DNA of 64,000 bases from an uncultured Pseudomonadota bacterium (lineage in GTDB: Bacteria; Pseudomonadota; Gammaproteobacteria; Burkholderiales; SG8-41). The stretch's first letter is position 1. Every line of letters starts with the position of its first letter. The notes under the pieces were generated by a model, which had not been told where the DNA came from, did no database searches, and saw nothing but the letters and a program-made list of their open reading frames with translations. The stretch covers positions 9,977 to 73,976 of the forward strand of contig CAMPGR010000001.1 of assembly GCA_946885605.1 (NCBI GenBank). Reading direction: 5' to 3'. Below are positions 9,719 to 17,983 of the stretch, one piece after another. A program made the position numbers and the translations under genes.

Positions 9719-9862
9719 ATGTCAGAGGAAAGGCGCGCTCACGACGAGACCAGCGAAAGTCGGGCGCAATTCCTGCGCACCGATATTCCGGCGCGACTCG
9801 ACCGGCTGCCGTGGAGCCGCTTTGGCGACGCGTATTCGGATCAGGCGTGGCCCCGGCGGTAG
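9719..9862 (+). pseudogene. Possible remnant of an MFS transporter N-terminus
   Basis: A 47-codon frame starting at ATG 9719. Its residues IPARLDRLPWSRF closely resemble the cytosolic N-terminus of MFS transporters, which normally continues into a first membrane helix after SRF. Here it runs into GDAYSDQAWPRR and stops, with no hydrophobic segment, and its last codons overlap the end of the minus-strand Spy-like gene. I infer a deletion remnant. The match is short, so chance is possible. Confidence 0.35.
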
Positions 9863-10356
9863 CCATGCCGCATGCCGCGCCGATGCGGGCTGAGCAACTC
9901 GTCGGCGACTTTCTGCTGTTCGGGAGAGAGTGCGGCGTAGAGCGGCTTGGCTGCCGTCAGCATCTCATTGAGGCGCGCCGATGCGGCAGCGAGCCGGGCT
10001 TGACGGCGTTCGAGACGCTCGATGGCGGTCGGCTGGACGTCGCGCTTCGCGTCCGTCATCTGCGCGCGGCGTGCCTTGATGCGCTCGTCCATGTCGCGCG
10101 CCTGCTTGCGCAGCGTGCCGGCGAACGCTTCCCACTGCGGTTCCTGCGCGTCGGTGATCCTGAGTGCCGTCTTGAGGTAGGCGAGCCGGGCCTCAACGCG
10201 CTCGCTCGGCAGCGTGAACGCGCGCTGCCCATGCTGCTGATGTTGTGCGCCGTGATGGCGCGCATGCGGCGCCTCGCGCGGCTCCTGCGCGAGAGCGAAA
10301 GGTGCGGCGGCTGCCAGCGTGACGGAAACGAGGGTGTTTAATACGCGCCTGTTCAT
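9841..10356 (-). CDS. Spy/CpxP family periplasmic protein (LTXXQ type)
   Basis: A 171-residue exported protein. The N-terminus has a signal peptide (MNRRVLNTLVSVTLAAAAPF, predicted cut after ALA). A His-rich segment HARHHGAQHQQHGQ follows, which may bind metal. Two repeats of the Spy/CpxP helical type are visible around ALRITDAQEPQWEAF and AALSPEQQKVADELL, the latter being the LTXXQ-like motif. Such proteins act as periplasmic chaperones or stress sensors. ATG 10356 is chosen because it starts the signal peptide; the longer ORF adds a non-conserved extension. It is divergent from the amidohydrolase at 10586. Confidence 0.8.
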   Translation of the reverse strand: MNRRVLNTLVSVTLAAAAPFALAQEPREAPHARHHGAQHQQHGQRAFTLPSERVEARLAYLKTALRITDAQEPQWEAFAGTLRKQARDMDERIKARRAQMTDAKRDVQPTAIERLERRQARLAAASARLNEMLTAAKPLYAALSPEQQKVADELLSPHRRGMRHGYRRGHA

Positions 10357-10585
10357 TATGTGCCTCCAAGTATCGAAAAGGATTCGAGCCTCGCGCTGCA
10401 ACGCCCTCCTGCACGAAATGCCCGCATCTCTCCGACCGGCTGCGCAGACTCGCGGTTCCTCCCGCGCGGTGTAACAATTTGTGTCTTTGTAACCCACCTG
10501 TCACGAACCCCGGCGCGCCGCGGAATCCGAGTGTCCCGGAGAGTGTGCGAGAATTCCGGAAAAGATCGCGAAAGGAGAAGAGTAG

Positions 10586-11422
10586 ATGCTGATCGTCGAT
10601 GCACAGGTCCATATCTGGGGTGCGAACACGCCGGAGAGGCCCTGGCCTGCGCGGCTCGAAGCCCATCGCGACGTTCCGATCGACAAGGACGAACTGCTCC
10701 GTGAGATGGATGCGGCCGGCGTCGATCGCGTCGTCATCGTGCCGCCCTCATGGGAGGGCGACCGCAACGATCTTGCACTCGCAGCGGCGCGTGCGCATCC
10801 CGACCGGCTGGCGGTGATGGGGCGGCTCGACACTGAAGCGCCCGGTGCGCGAGCACGCGTCGCGACGTGGCTAGACCAGCCGGGCATGCTCGGCTTGCGC
10901 TTCACCTTTCACGCACCGATGCTGCTGCCGCCGCTTACAGAGGGGCGCATGGACTGGCTGTGGGTCGAAGCCGAACGCCTCGGCATCCCCATCATGGTGC
11001 TCGTCACGCACGCGCACGTGCATCTCATCGACCGTATCGCGGCGCGGCATCCGGGATTGAAGCTCGTCATGGACCACCTCGCGCTGAAACGCAATACCTA
11101 CGACGAGGAAGCTTTCCGCGATCTCGACAGGCTGCTCGTGCTCGCGAAGCGTCCCAACGTCGCGGTGAAGGCGACGGCGCTGCCGTGTTTCACGCGCGAC
11201 GCCTATCCGTACCGCCGGCTGCACCCCTATATTCGCCGTGTGTATGATGCATTCGGACCGAAGCGTATGTTCTGGGGGACCGATCTTTCACGCCTGCCCT
11301 GCATCTACCGACAGGGGGTCACGATGTTCACCGAGGAAATACCGTGGCTCAGCGACGAGGACAAGCGCTGGATCATGGGCCGCGGCGTGTGCGAATGGAT
11401 CGGCTGGCCGATGCAGGCGTAG
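10586..11422 (+). CDS. Amidohydrolase family 2 protein, copy 2
   Basis: A 278-residue paralogue of the protein at 7400-8236, with no evident insertion or deletion along its length. It carries IVDAQVHIWGANTPERPWPA, VPPSWEGDRNDLAL, GLRFTFHAP, KLVMDHLALKRN and GTDLSRLPCIYRQG. The two copies are very alike and differ mostly by conservative changes. Metal-site residues are kept in both. AGGAGAAGAG lies upstream of the ATG. It is followed 33 bp later by a quinone oxidoreductase, with which it may form an operon. The substrate is unknown; an aromatic or lactone substrate would be typical for the family. Confidence 0.85.
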   Translation: MLIVDAQVHIWGANTPERPWPARLEAHRDVPIDKDELLREMDAAGVDRVVIVPPSWEGDRNDLALAAARAHPDRLAVMGRLDTEAPGARARVATWLDQPGMLGLRFTFHAPMLLPPLTEGRMDWLWVEAERLGIPIMVLVTHAHVHLIDRIAARHPGLKLVMDHLALKRNTYDEEAFRDLDRLLVLAKRPNVAVKATALPCFTRDAYPYRRLHPYIRRVYDAFGPKRMFWGTDLSRLPCIYRQGVTMFTEEIPWLSDEDKRWIMGRGVCEWIGWPMQA

Positions 11423-11455
11423 GGCATCGCAATTGGAACGAGTGAGGGAGCTGCC

Positions 11456-12427
11456 ATGAAGTCATGCTGGATCAAGACCGCCCACAATGAGGCGGTACTC
11501 GAGTTCCGCGAAGTGCCCGTGCCGCGGCCCGGCGCGGGACAGATGGTCGTTGAAGTCAAGGCGAGCGCGCTCAACCGCGGCGAGCTGATCGTTGGCGGTG
11601 TCGTTCACGGCGGGCCGGAAAAGCTCGGCGGGAACGAAGTGTCGGGCATCGTGCACGCCGTGGGCGAAGGCGTAACGGGCATTGAGCCCGGCGCACGGGT
11701 AATGGGCAGGGCTCGCGGGGGCTTTGCCGAGTATGCCGTGATGGAGGCGCACCAGGCGATGCCGGCGCCCGAGCGCCTGAGTTGGGAAGAAGCGGCCGCG
11801 ATCCCGGTCAGCTTTTTGACCGCATACGAAATGCTTTTTCCCTTCGGCGGATTGCAGCGCGGCGAGTGGCTCCTCGTGACCGCCGCTTCGTCGGGCGCGG
11901 GCGTGGCGAGCATACAAATCGCTTCGATGCTCGGCGCGCACACCATCGGGACGTCCGGCTCCACGAAGAAGCTCGAGCGCCTCAAAAGCGTGGGCCTCGA
12001 GGTTGGCATCGCGACGCGGAGCGGCGATTTCGCGGCGCGCGCGAAAGAAGCGAGCGGCGGCGGAGGCGTCGCTCTCGTCGTCAACTGTGTCGGCGGGTCG
12101 GTGTTTCCGGAATGCATGCGCGCACTCGCGTATCAGGGCCGCATCGCGACCGTCGGCTATGTTGACGGCGTGCTCAAGAGCGAAATCGATCTCGCTGCAC
12201 TGCACGCCAACCGCTACCTGGTCTTTGGCGTCTCGAACAGCAAGCTCACTGCCGAAGGACGTGCGCGGGCGGTGCGCGGTTTTACACGCGATGTGCTGCC
12301 GGCGATCGCGGACGGGCGGATCACGCCTTTGATCGACAGGATCTATGGCTTCGACGAGCTGCAGCAGGCCAAGGCGCGCATGGAGTCGAACGCGCAGGTC
12401 GGTAAAATCGTCGTGCGCATGGCCTGA
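11456..12427 (+). CDS. Zinc-independent NADPH:quinone oxidoreductase-like MDR protein
   Basis: A 323-residue medium-chain dehydrogenase/reductase. The catalytic domain has VKASALNRGELIVGGVVHGG, where structural and catalytic zinc ligands are absent, as in quinone oxidoreductases. The Rossmann fold has the NADP-binding pattern TAASSGAGVASIQIA (about 140-155) and GTSGSTKKLERL. It ends KIVVRMA, the normal C-terminus. It would reduce a quinone or enone with NADPH in the cytoplasm. Start at ATG 11456 follows GAGGGAG. Its neighbour upstream is the second amidohydrolase. Confidence 0.85.
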   Translation: MKSCWIKTAHNEAVLEFREVPVPRPGAGQMVVEVKASALNRGELIVGGVVHGGPEKLGGNEVSGIVHAVGEGVTGIEPGARVMGRARGGFAEYAVMEAHQAMPAPERLSWEEAAAIPVSFLTAYEMLFPFGGLQRGEWLLVTAASSGAGVASIQIASMLGAHTIGTSGSTKKLERLKSVGLEVGIATRSGDFAARAKEASGGGGVALVVNCVGGSVFPECMRALAYQGRIATVGYVDGVLKSEIDLAALHANRYLVFGVSNSKLTAEGRARAVRGFTRDVLPAIADGRITPLIDRIYGFDELQQAKARMESNAQVGKIVVRMA

Positions 12428-12435
12428 TCGTCAAT

Positions 12436-13590
12436 TCACTCTGTCTGCTTCTCGCGCGCGCCGCGGCCGCGCCGGTTGAGGAAAGAGCCACCGGCGAGCA
12501 GCGCCGCGCAGGTCCAGAAGATCGGCGCAAGCCCGAGTCCCGTCCCGATCGCTCCGAAGAACGGCGGTATGACGACGTGCGCGCCGTAGCTCACGGCAAG
12601 CCGCATCGCGATGCCTTCCGCAGAGCGGCCGGCCGGCGCCGCATTGAAGGCGAGTATCATCGAGAGCGGCTGGCCGCAGCCTAGTCCGAGCCCGAGCACG
12701 AAGGCCGCTACGCCAAGGACGAGGGCGCTGGTGGTCAATGGAAACACGACGAAAGCGAGCGCCGAAAGGGCGAGCGCCGCCGCCATCATCGCACGCTCGC
12801 CCCAGCGCGCCGTGATCGGCGGAATCGCGAGCCGGGTGATGAATGCCGCAACGCCGAACGCGCCCAGTATGAAACCGATCGTCGTGGCGGAAAACCCGAT
12901 GGCATGCCCGTAAACCGGCATGTAGAGATTGAAGAGATCCAGGCCCGCCATGACGACACCGTTGGTGACGAGCGCCGCGCGCATTGCCGGAAGCTTGAGG
13001 AGATCGCCCATCGCACGGGGGCCGGGTTTTGCGTCGGGCCGTGCAGCGTGCGGAATCATCTTGCGTCGCGCGTAGAGCAGCAGGCCGCACAGCGCCGTCA
13101 ATAGGGCGAGAAACAGGAACGTGAGCGGATGCCGGAAAGCATCGATGGAGAGGCCGACGAATATCGGGCCGACGACGCTCGCCGAAGACTCCCCCAGGCT
13201 GTAATAGCTGAAGTTGCGCGTGCGCCTTTCGGCGGAGGAGAGCATGCCGACCAGATTCTGCGCGGCGACGACAAAAAGCATGCTCGTGATGCCTCCCAGC
13301 GCGACGGCGACATAGAGCCCCGCCAACGTCGGCACGAGAAAGGGGAGCAGCAGGCTCGTTGTGTAGCCGCCCAATCCGCAATACATGAGGACTCGGTTGT
13401 CGAACCGATCGGCGATGCGCCCCGCATGAACAGAGAGCGCGAACGGCAGCACACCATGCAGCGCGAAAAGTATTCCCGTCTCCAGCGGACCGGCCCCGAG
13501 GTCCACGGCAAAAAGCGTGGCGAGCACGCGCGCGCCTTTGAGGCTCACGAAAACGGTGGTGGAAAGGATGAGGACGAGAGCGAGGGCCAT
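12436..13590 (-). CDS. MFS transporter
   Basis: A 384-residue membrane protein with about twelve hydrophobic segments. Blocks typical of MFS carriers include GILFALHGVLPFALSVHAGRIADR (split here: the loop 2-3 motif is HAGRIADRFDNR) and a matching second-half loop. The first helix begins MALALVLILSTTVFVSLKGA. The family exports or imports small molecules by proton symport or antiport; specificity is not predictable. It converges with the quinone oxidoreductase gene, with 8 bp between stops. A 222 bp gap separates it from the SDR gene. Confidence 0.82.
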   Translation of the reverse strand: MALALVLILSTTVFVSLKGARVLATLFAVDLGAGPLETGILFALHGVLPFALSVHAGRIADRFDNRVLMYCGLGGYTTSLLLPFLVPTLAGLYVAVALGGITSMLFVVAAQNLVGMLSSAERRTRNFSYYSLGESSASVVGPIFVGLSIDAFRHPLTFLFLALLTALCGLLLYARRKMIPHAARPDAKPGPRAMGDLLKLPAMRAALVTNGVVMAGLDLFNLYMPVYGHAIGFSATTIGFILGAFGVAAFITRLAIPPITARWGERAMMAAALALSALAFVVFPLTTSALVLGVAAFVLGLGLGCGQPLSMILAFNAAPAGRSAEGIAMRLAVSYGAHVVIPPFFGAIGTGLGLAPIFWTCAALLAGGSFLNRRGRGAREKQTE

Positions 13591-13812
13591 GAGGAAGCGG
13601 TGCGATTATAGCGGCAGCATTTGGGAATCGAGGAAGAGCGGCAGGCGCGCAAGGCGCTGCGCGCGATTTCGGAGAAGCGGCACCCGTTTGCGCCGCTGCG
13701 AGCGGCAACATGCGCTGCGGGATGGAAATCGTCCGTCGCTGAGCCACCGCAGTGGCGTCAACGCGCGGAGGTAAAATCGATGGGCCCGGCTTGCAAGAAC
13801 GCCAGCGGCACC

Positions 13813-14586
13813 TCAGAACATCATTTGCCCGCCGTCCACGTAAATCAGCTGCCCGCTCACCATGCGTGCGCCGGGGCCGCAGAGAAAACGCACCGTACCG
13901 GCTACCTCTCCCGGTTCCACGCGACGCCCCAGCGGCACGAGCGACGCATCGGGGCGCGCCGCCCGCCCCGCAGCACGCGCGGTGTTCATCTGGCCGGGCG
14001 CCACACAGTTGACCCGTATGCCGTACTCGCCGAGCTCGCGGGCTAGTGCACGCGTCATGCCATACAACCCGTGCTTGCCGACGGAGCCGTGGACCCTGCC
14101 CCTGGCGCCGGACAGCGCCGTCATGCCGCCGATCGTCACGATGCTGCCGCCTCCGGCTTCGATCATCGCTGGGAGACAGGCTTTCGTGCAATGGAAGGCG
14201 CCGTCGAGGGTGACCGCGAGCAGGCTCCGCCACTCATCGAAGCTCATTTCGCGGAACGGCGTCTCCTTGCGCACCGAGGCGTTCAGCACGAGGATGTCGA
14301 TCCGCCCGAAGCGCCTCAGCGTCGTCTGCACCATGCCGCTGACCTGTGCGGCATCCGCGATGTCCGCCATGCACACTTCCGCCTGCCCGCCTGCCGCCCG
14401 CACTTCTTCGGCGACCTTTTCCGCATCGTCGCGTGAGGTTCGCGCATTCACCGCCACCTCGGCGCCGCCCTGCGCGAGCGCAAGCGCAATGGCCCGTCCT
14501 ATGTTGCGCGATGCGCCGGTGACGAGCGCCACCTTGCCTGTCAGCTCCCGCCCTTCAAAGTTCGCCGAGCCGCTTTTGCCTGTCAT
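13813..14586 (-). CDS. SDR family oxidoreductase (3-oxoacyl-ACP reductase-like)
   Basis: A 257-residue short-chain dehydrogenase. It has the cofactor motif TGASRNIGRAIAL near residue 22, the NVNARTS region that suggests NADP, VLNASVRKE as the NAG-type motif, and a truncated-looking catalytic region: the usual Tyr-x-x-x-Lys reads HGLYGMTRALA, in which the lysine position is Arg or absent. Catalysis may therefore be altered. The ATG at 14586 has GGAGG eight bases upstream; the ORF start at 14625 has no such site. The product may reduce a carbonyl but could be inactive as a classical SDR. Confidence 0.8.
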   Translation of the reverse strand: MTGKSGSANFEGRELTGKVALVTGASRNIGRAIALALAQGGAEVAVNARTSRDDAEKVAEEVRAAGGQAEVCMADIADAAQVSGMVQTTLRRFGRIDILVLNASVRKETPFREMSFDEWRSLLAVTLDGAFHCTKACLPAMIEAGGGSIVTIGGMTALSGARGRVHGSVGKHGLYGMTRALARELGEYGIRVNCVAPGQMNTARAAGRAARPDASLVPLGRRVEPGEVAGTVRFLCGPGARMVSGQLIYVDGGQMMF

Positions 14587-14707
14587 TTCCGCCTCCACAG
14601 TCGTGTCGCGTGAAGCATAGCCCATTTGTGATTGCGTAAGTTAAACACCTACGCAAGCACGCGCGGTGTACGCTCGCGTGTCGGTCGCGGGAACGTATTG
14701 CGCGCGC

Positions 14708-14713
14708 TATAAT
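14708..14713 (+). promoter_or_regulatory. Candidate -10 element of the hfq-like gene
   Basis: A perfect TATAAT lies 41 bases before the ATG of the Hfq gene in a GC-rich context. No good -35 is seen at the normal distance, so the promoter is only tentative. Confidence 0.3.
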
Positions 14714-14754
14714 CTTAGAATCTGCGTACATCGCGCGTTCGGGAATTTCGTGAA

Positions 14755-15120
14755 ATGGCTGCGAGGCTGGCGAAGCCGGTAAAGAAGAAGGCGTCCCCGA
14801 AGAAGACGGGAAAAGAAAGCGGGGCGCCGGCGCAATCCGCGCAAGACCGCTTTCTGCGACAGATGATCGATGAGCATCGCAAGGTCGCGGTGTTCCTCGC
14901 AAGCGGAGTGAAGCTGGAAGGCGAGATCGTCTCCTTCGACCAGTACGTCATCCTCATGAAGGGCACGGCCACCGACAAGGTCTATAAGCATGCCGTGTCC
15001 ACGATACAGCCGCTCGACACGGGTCCGGCCAAGCTGCCGAAGAAGGGCGAGACACGGGCACCGACCATCGTGCGCCGGGTGAAGCCGCGGCTCGTCAAGA
15101 TCGGCGGCAACCAGCCGTAA
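14755..15120 (+). CDS. hfq: Hfq family RNA chaperone with Lys-rich N-terminal extension
   Basis: A 121-residue protein. An N-terminal extension of about 28 residues is rich in Lys (VKKKASPKKTGKE). The Hfq core follows: QDRFLRQMIDEH, SGVKLEGEIVSFDQYVILMK (Sm1) and VYKHAVSTIQP (Sm2), including the conserved Tyr-Lys-His of the proximal RNA site. The C-terminus is basic. Hfq hexamers promote small-RNA pairing with mRNAs. The canonical betaproteobacterial Hfq lies next to miaA/hflX and lacks such an extension. This copy stands alone, which suggests a second paralogue. The Phe of the FDQF motif is Tyr here. Confidence 0.88.
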   Translation: MAARLAKPVKKKASPKKTGKESGAPAQSAQDRFLRQMIDEHRKVAVFLASGVKLEGEIVSFDQYVILMKGTATDKVYKHAVSTIQPLDTGPAKLPKKGETRAPTIVRRVKPRLVKIGGNQP

Positions 15121-15157
15121 TCTTTCCCCGGGACCGCTTTCGCCTGCGGGGGAGCGC

Positions 15158-15994
15158 ATGCGTACCGAGCTCGTTTCCATTCCCACCGATACCGTGCCGC
15201 TCGACGGCGCGTACTACGAGCCCGATGGCGGCGCGAGCGCCGGCGCAGTGCTCCTCTTTCACGGGAACACGATGAATTTCTACGTCGGCCCGTCGCGGTT
15301 TTTGCCGCCCGCGCTGACGCGGCTGGGTTTCGCCTGCCTCGCTTTCAACCGCCGCGGGCACGACATCCTGAGCACCCGCGCGAGCCGCGTTGCCGAGGGT
15401 GGGGCGTTCCAGTTCACGCGCGAGGCGCTTGCCGACAATCGCACCGCGGCGCACTGGCTCGCCGCGCGCGGCTTCCCGCACCCGATCGTGATCGGGCACA
15501 GCAACGGCGGCATGCTCGGTGTGCAGCACGTCGTCGATCATCCGACGACACGCGCGCTCGTGCTGCTTTCCGCAGGAAGAGGCGGGGAGCGCGGCGCTGT
15601 GGCCACCGGCATCGAGCCCCTGTTCGCGATGGATCGGCTCGCGGAGTTGACGGCGCACGCGCGCAAGCTCGTAGACGAAGGGCGGGGCCGCGAGCTCATG
15701 CTCATGCCCGGGTGGTGGTACGTGATCAGCGCGGAGAGTTTCCTCGACCGCATCAAGACGGTTCCCGACACGATCGCGCTTGCACCGAAGATCAAATGCC
15801 CGGTGCTCGCGATCCGCGGCGACAAGGAAGACGTGGACCGCTATCCCGCCGAGGAATTTCAGCGGGCAGCCGGCGGGCCCTGCGCCGTGGAGATCGTCGC
15901 GGACTGCGACCACTTCTACAACGGCCGCGAGGACAGGGTCGCGGCGATCGTATCCTCCTGGCTCGCAGCGACGCTCGGCCTGCGCCCGGGCTGA
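15158..15994 (+). CDS. Alpha/beta hydrolase
   Basis: A 278-residue alpha/beta hydrolase. The nucleophile elbow is GHSNGG (Ser near residue 112). The oxyanion stretch LLFHGNTMNFYVGP and LAFNRRGHDIL are in place. Likely acid and His are in RGDKEDVDRYP and DCDHFYNGR. The protein is cytosolic, with no signal peptide. It probably hydrolyses an ester or amide; the substrate is unknown. Start ATG 15158 follows GGGGGAG. It lies 37 bp after hfq and converges with the second enolase-family gene. Confidence 0.85.
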   Translation: MRTELVSIPTDTVPLDGAYYEPDGGASAGAVLLFHGNTMNFYVGPSRFLPPALTRLGFACLAFNRRGHDILSTRASRVAEGGAFQFTREALADNRTAAHWLAARGFPHPIVIGHSNGGMLGVQHVVDHPTTRALVLLSAGRGGERGAVATGIEPLFAMDRLAELTAHARKLVDEGRGRELMLMPGWWYVISAESFLDRIKTVPDTIALAPKIKCPVLAIRGDKEDVDRYPAEEFQRAAGGPCAVEIVADCDHFYNGREDRVAAIVSSWLAATLGLRPG

Positions 15995-16001
15995 AGCGGG
16001 T

Positions 16002-17126
16002 TCAATCGACGGCGAGGTCGAGTATCCCGCTCTTCGGCGTGAAGCCGAGCCCTGGCGCTGTGGGCAGCGTCACGGTGCCGTTGACTGGCCCGGGCGCGCC
16101 GTCGAACAGCGCCTCGACGCACTTCCATCCCTGCCAGTGGAATTCGACGCGCCCGCCGTTCGGCACGCCGCCGTGGAGATGCATGTTCATATGCGGGTAG
16201 TTGCCACCCATCGCGAGCGGCACGTTGAACGCCTGCGCGATGCCGGCGGCCTTGAGGCCCTGCGTGTAGCCGCCGATGTCGCGCACGTTCGGCTGGAGAT
16301 AGTCCACCGCTTCCTGCACGAGGTACTCGCGCAGAAACATGAGGTCCGATGTCGCGGTGCTGCCCGCCGCGATCGGGATCGTCGTCTGTGCGTGCAGCCG
16401 CGCCATCAGACGCGGGTCGCCCTTGAGCACCGGGTCCTCGAACCATGTGAGGTTGTAGGGCTCGCACAGCTTCGCGAGCTTGAGCGCCTGCGCGAAGGTC
16501 GCACCCTTGTTCGCGTCCATCATGAGCTCGATGTCGGGGCCGAGCGCCTCGCGGAGCCGCGCGACACGGCGCGCATCTTCGAGTATGTCGGCGTCCGTCG
16601 GCTGGCCGAGTATTTCGTCGTACGGATTGGATCCCTTCGCCACAACCATCTTGAGGCTCGTCTGGCCGTCCCTCACCAGCATCCGCGCCACTTCGATGAG
16701 CTCGTCTATGCTGTAGCGCGGAAGCCCGAAGGTGATGTATGCCGGGAGCTTCGCGTGCGCGCCACCGAGGAGCTTCCACACCGGCTGATCCAGCGCCTTA
16801 CCCTTCACGTCCCACAGCGCGATGTCGATCAGGCTCACCGCACAGTTCCAGGCGCCCATGACGTGCTTGCGAGCCGTGGCGAGGACGAGCTTGTTCCGTA
16901 TCTCTTCGGGACGCAGCGCATCCATTCCCTGTATCGCGGGCGCCGCCTCGCGGTTTACGAATTCGCGCACGCCGTGCGGCATCGGATAGGTAGAAAGCGC
17001 GTGACCCTTCAACCCGTCGTCCGTTTGCACTTCGACGAAGTTTGCGAGTGCATGCTGGGTTTCCTTGACGAGCGGAAAGGTGAACGGGATGCGCAGGAGC
17101 CAGCACGTCACTTTGCCGATATTCAT
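16002..17126 (-). CDS. Enolase superfamily protein (mandelate racemase/muconate lactonizing type)
   Basis: A 374-residue protein. The barrel has SLKMVVAKG (second-strand lysines), metal ligands in MMDANKG, WFEDPV, and a third at AAGSTATS, where the usual Glu is replaced by Ser or Thr. The C-terminal AFNVPLAMGGNYPHMNMHLH holds candidate histidines. An altered third ligand suggests either an unusual metal site or misalignment on my part. The family includes sugar-acid dehydratases and N-acylamino acid racemases; function is not assigned. The ATG at 17126 has AAAGGAAAGG just upstream. The longer ORF to 17444 lies antisense to the SRAP gene and is rejected. Not a close paralogue of 1175-2272. Confidence 0.82.
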   Translation of the reverse strand: MNIGKVTCWLLRIPFTFPLVKETQHALANFVEVQTDDGLKGHALSTYPMPHGVREFVNREAAPAIQGMDALRPEEIRNKLVLATARKHVMGAWNCAVSLIDIALWDVKGKALDQPVWKLLGGAHAKLPAYITFGLPRYSIDELIEVARMLVRDGQTSLKMVVAKGSNPYDEILGQPTDADILEDARRVARLREALGPDIELMMDANKGATFAQALKLAKLCEPYNLTWFEDPVLKGDPRLMARLHAQTTIPIAAGSTATSDLMFLREYLVQEAVDYLQPNVRDIGGYTQGLKAAGIAQAFNVPLAMGGNYPHMNMHLHGGVPNGGRVEFHWQGWKCVEALFDGAPGPVNGTVTLPTAPGLGFTPKSGILDLAVD

Positions 17127-17255
17127 AACCTTTCCTTTCGGGAAATTGTGCGAACGAAGGCGCGGCCTATGATAGCCGAGAATCGGGCTCGCGGATTTAC
17201 AGCGCGTGCGCGTACGCGTAAGGTTCGCTCGTTTCATGAAATCCCGAGCGAGCGT

Positions 17256-17975
17256 ATGTGCGGCCGCTATGTGAGTCCCGATGAGGCGGCGATCGAGCGC
17301 GCCTGGCATATCGGGCGGCACAGCAACACGCCGTTCGTGCGGCGCTTCAACGTTGCGCCGACCGCAGTCGTGCCCGTGCTGGGTTTCGACCGCGAAAGCG
17401 GCGCGCTCGAATTGACCGCCGCGCGCTGGGGTCTCGTCCCGCATTGGTGGAAGGACGCGCGTCCGCCCAATGCGAGCTTTAATGCGCGCGTTGAGGACGC
17501 TGCGGTGAAGCCGATGTGGCGCGATGCGCTGCGCCGCTCACGCTGCCTCGTTCCTGCGGTGGGCTGGTACGAGTGGCAGGACTCGAGCGCAGCGGCGAGC
17601 GTCAGCGCGCACACGCGCCGCGCCAAGCAGCCTTATTTCATCGTCCGGCGCGACCGGCGGCTCTTGTGTTTCGCCGGCGTGCTGTCGCGTTGGGTCGATC
17701 CGGACACCGGCGAAGCGGTGCGAAGCTGCGCGATCCTGACGAGTGCGGCGAAAGGGACGCTCGCAGCGATACACGAGAGGATGCCGGTCGTTGCGCCCGA
17801 CGCATTGCACGCAGGGTGGCTCGATCCTCAGGCGACGGGCGTGGCAAAGATGACGGCGCTCCTTGCCGCCGGCATGGTGGAAGGCCTCGAGTGTTACCGC
17901 GTCAGCGCGCGCGTGAACGACGCCCGTGCCGACGGTCCCGAACTGATCGAGCCGGCGGCAGCGAACGGTCACTGA
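17256..17975 (+). CDS. SOS response-associated peptidase (SRAP domain, YedK/HMCES family)
   Basis: A 239-residue SRAP protein. The mature N-terminus begins MCGRYVSPDE, with the catalytic Cys2 that crosslinks to abasic sites in single-stranded DNA. Other family blocks are present: RFNVAPTAVVPVL (Asn), ARWGLVPHWWKD, NARVEDA, CLVPAVGWYEW (Glu) and HERMPVV (His). The protein protects abasic sites during replication. The ATG at 17256 gives Cys at position 2, which is essential. The upstream ORF extension is spurious. It precedes the amine oxidase by 8 bp. Confidence 0.95.
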   Translation: MCGRYVSPDEAAIERAWHIGRHSNTPFVRRFNVAPTAVVPVLGFDRESGALELTAARWGLVPHWWKDARPPNASFNARVEDAAVKPMWRDALRRSRCLVPAVGWYEWQDSSAAASVSAHTRRAKQPYFIVRRDRRLLCFAGVLSRWVDPDTGEAVRSCAILTSAAKGTLAAIHERMPVVAPDALHAGWLDPQATGVAKMTALLAAGMVEGLECYRVSARVNDARADGPELIEPAAANGH

Positions 17976-17983
17976 AGCGCGCG

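Noticed and set aside
12431..14233. A 600-codon minus-strand frame spanning the MFS and SDR genes
   Set aside because: It reads out of frame through both recognised genes and has no motif.
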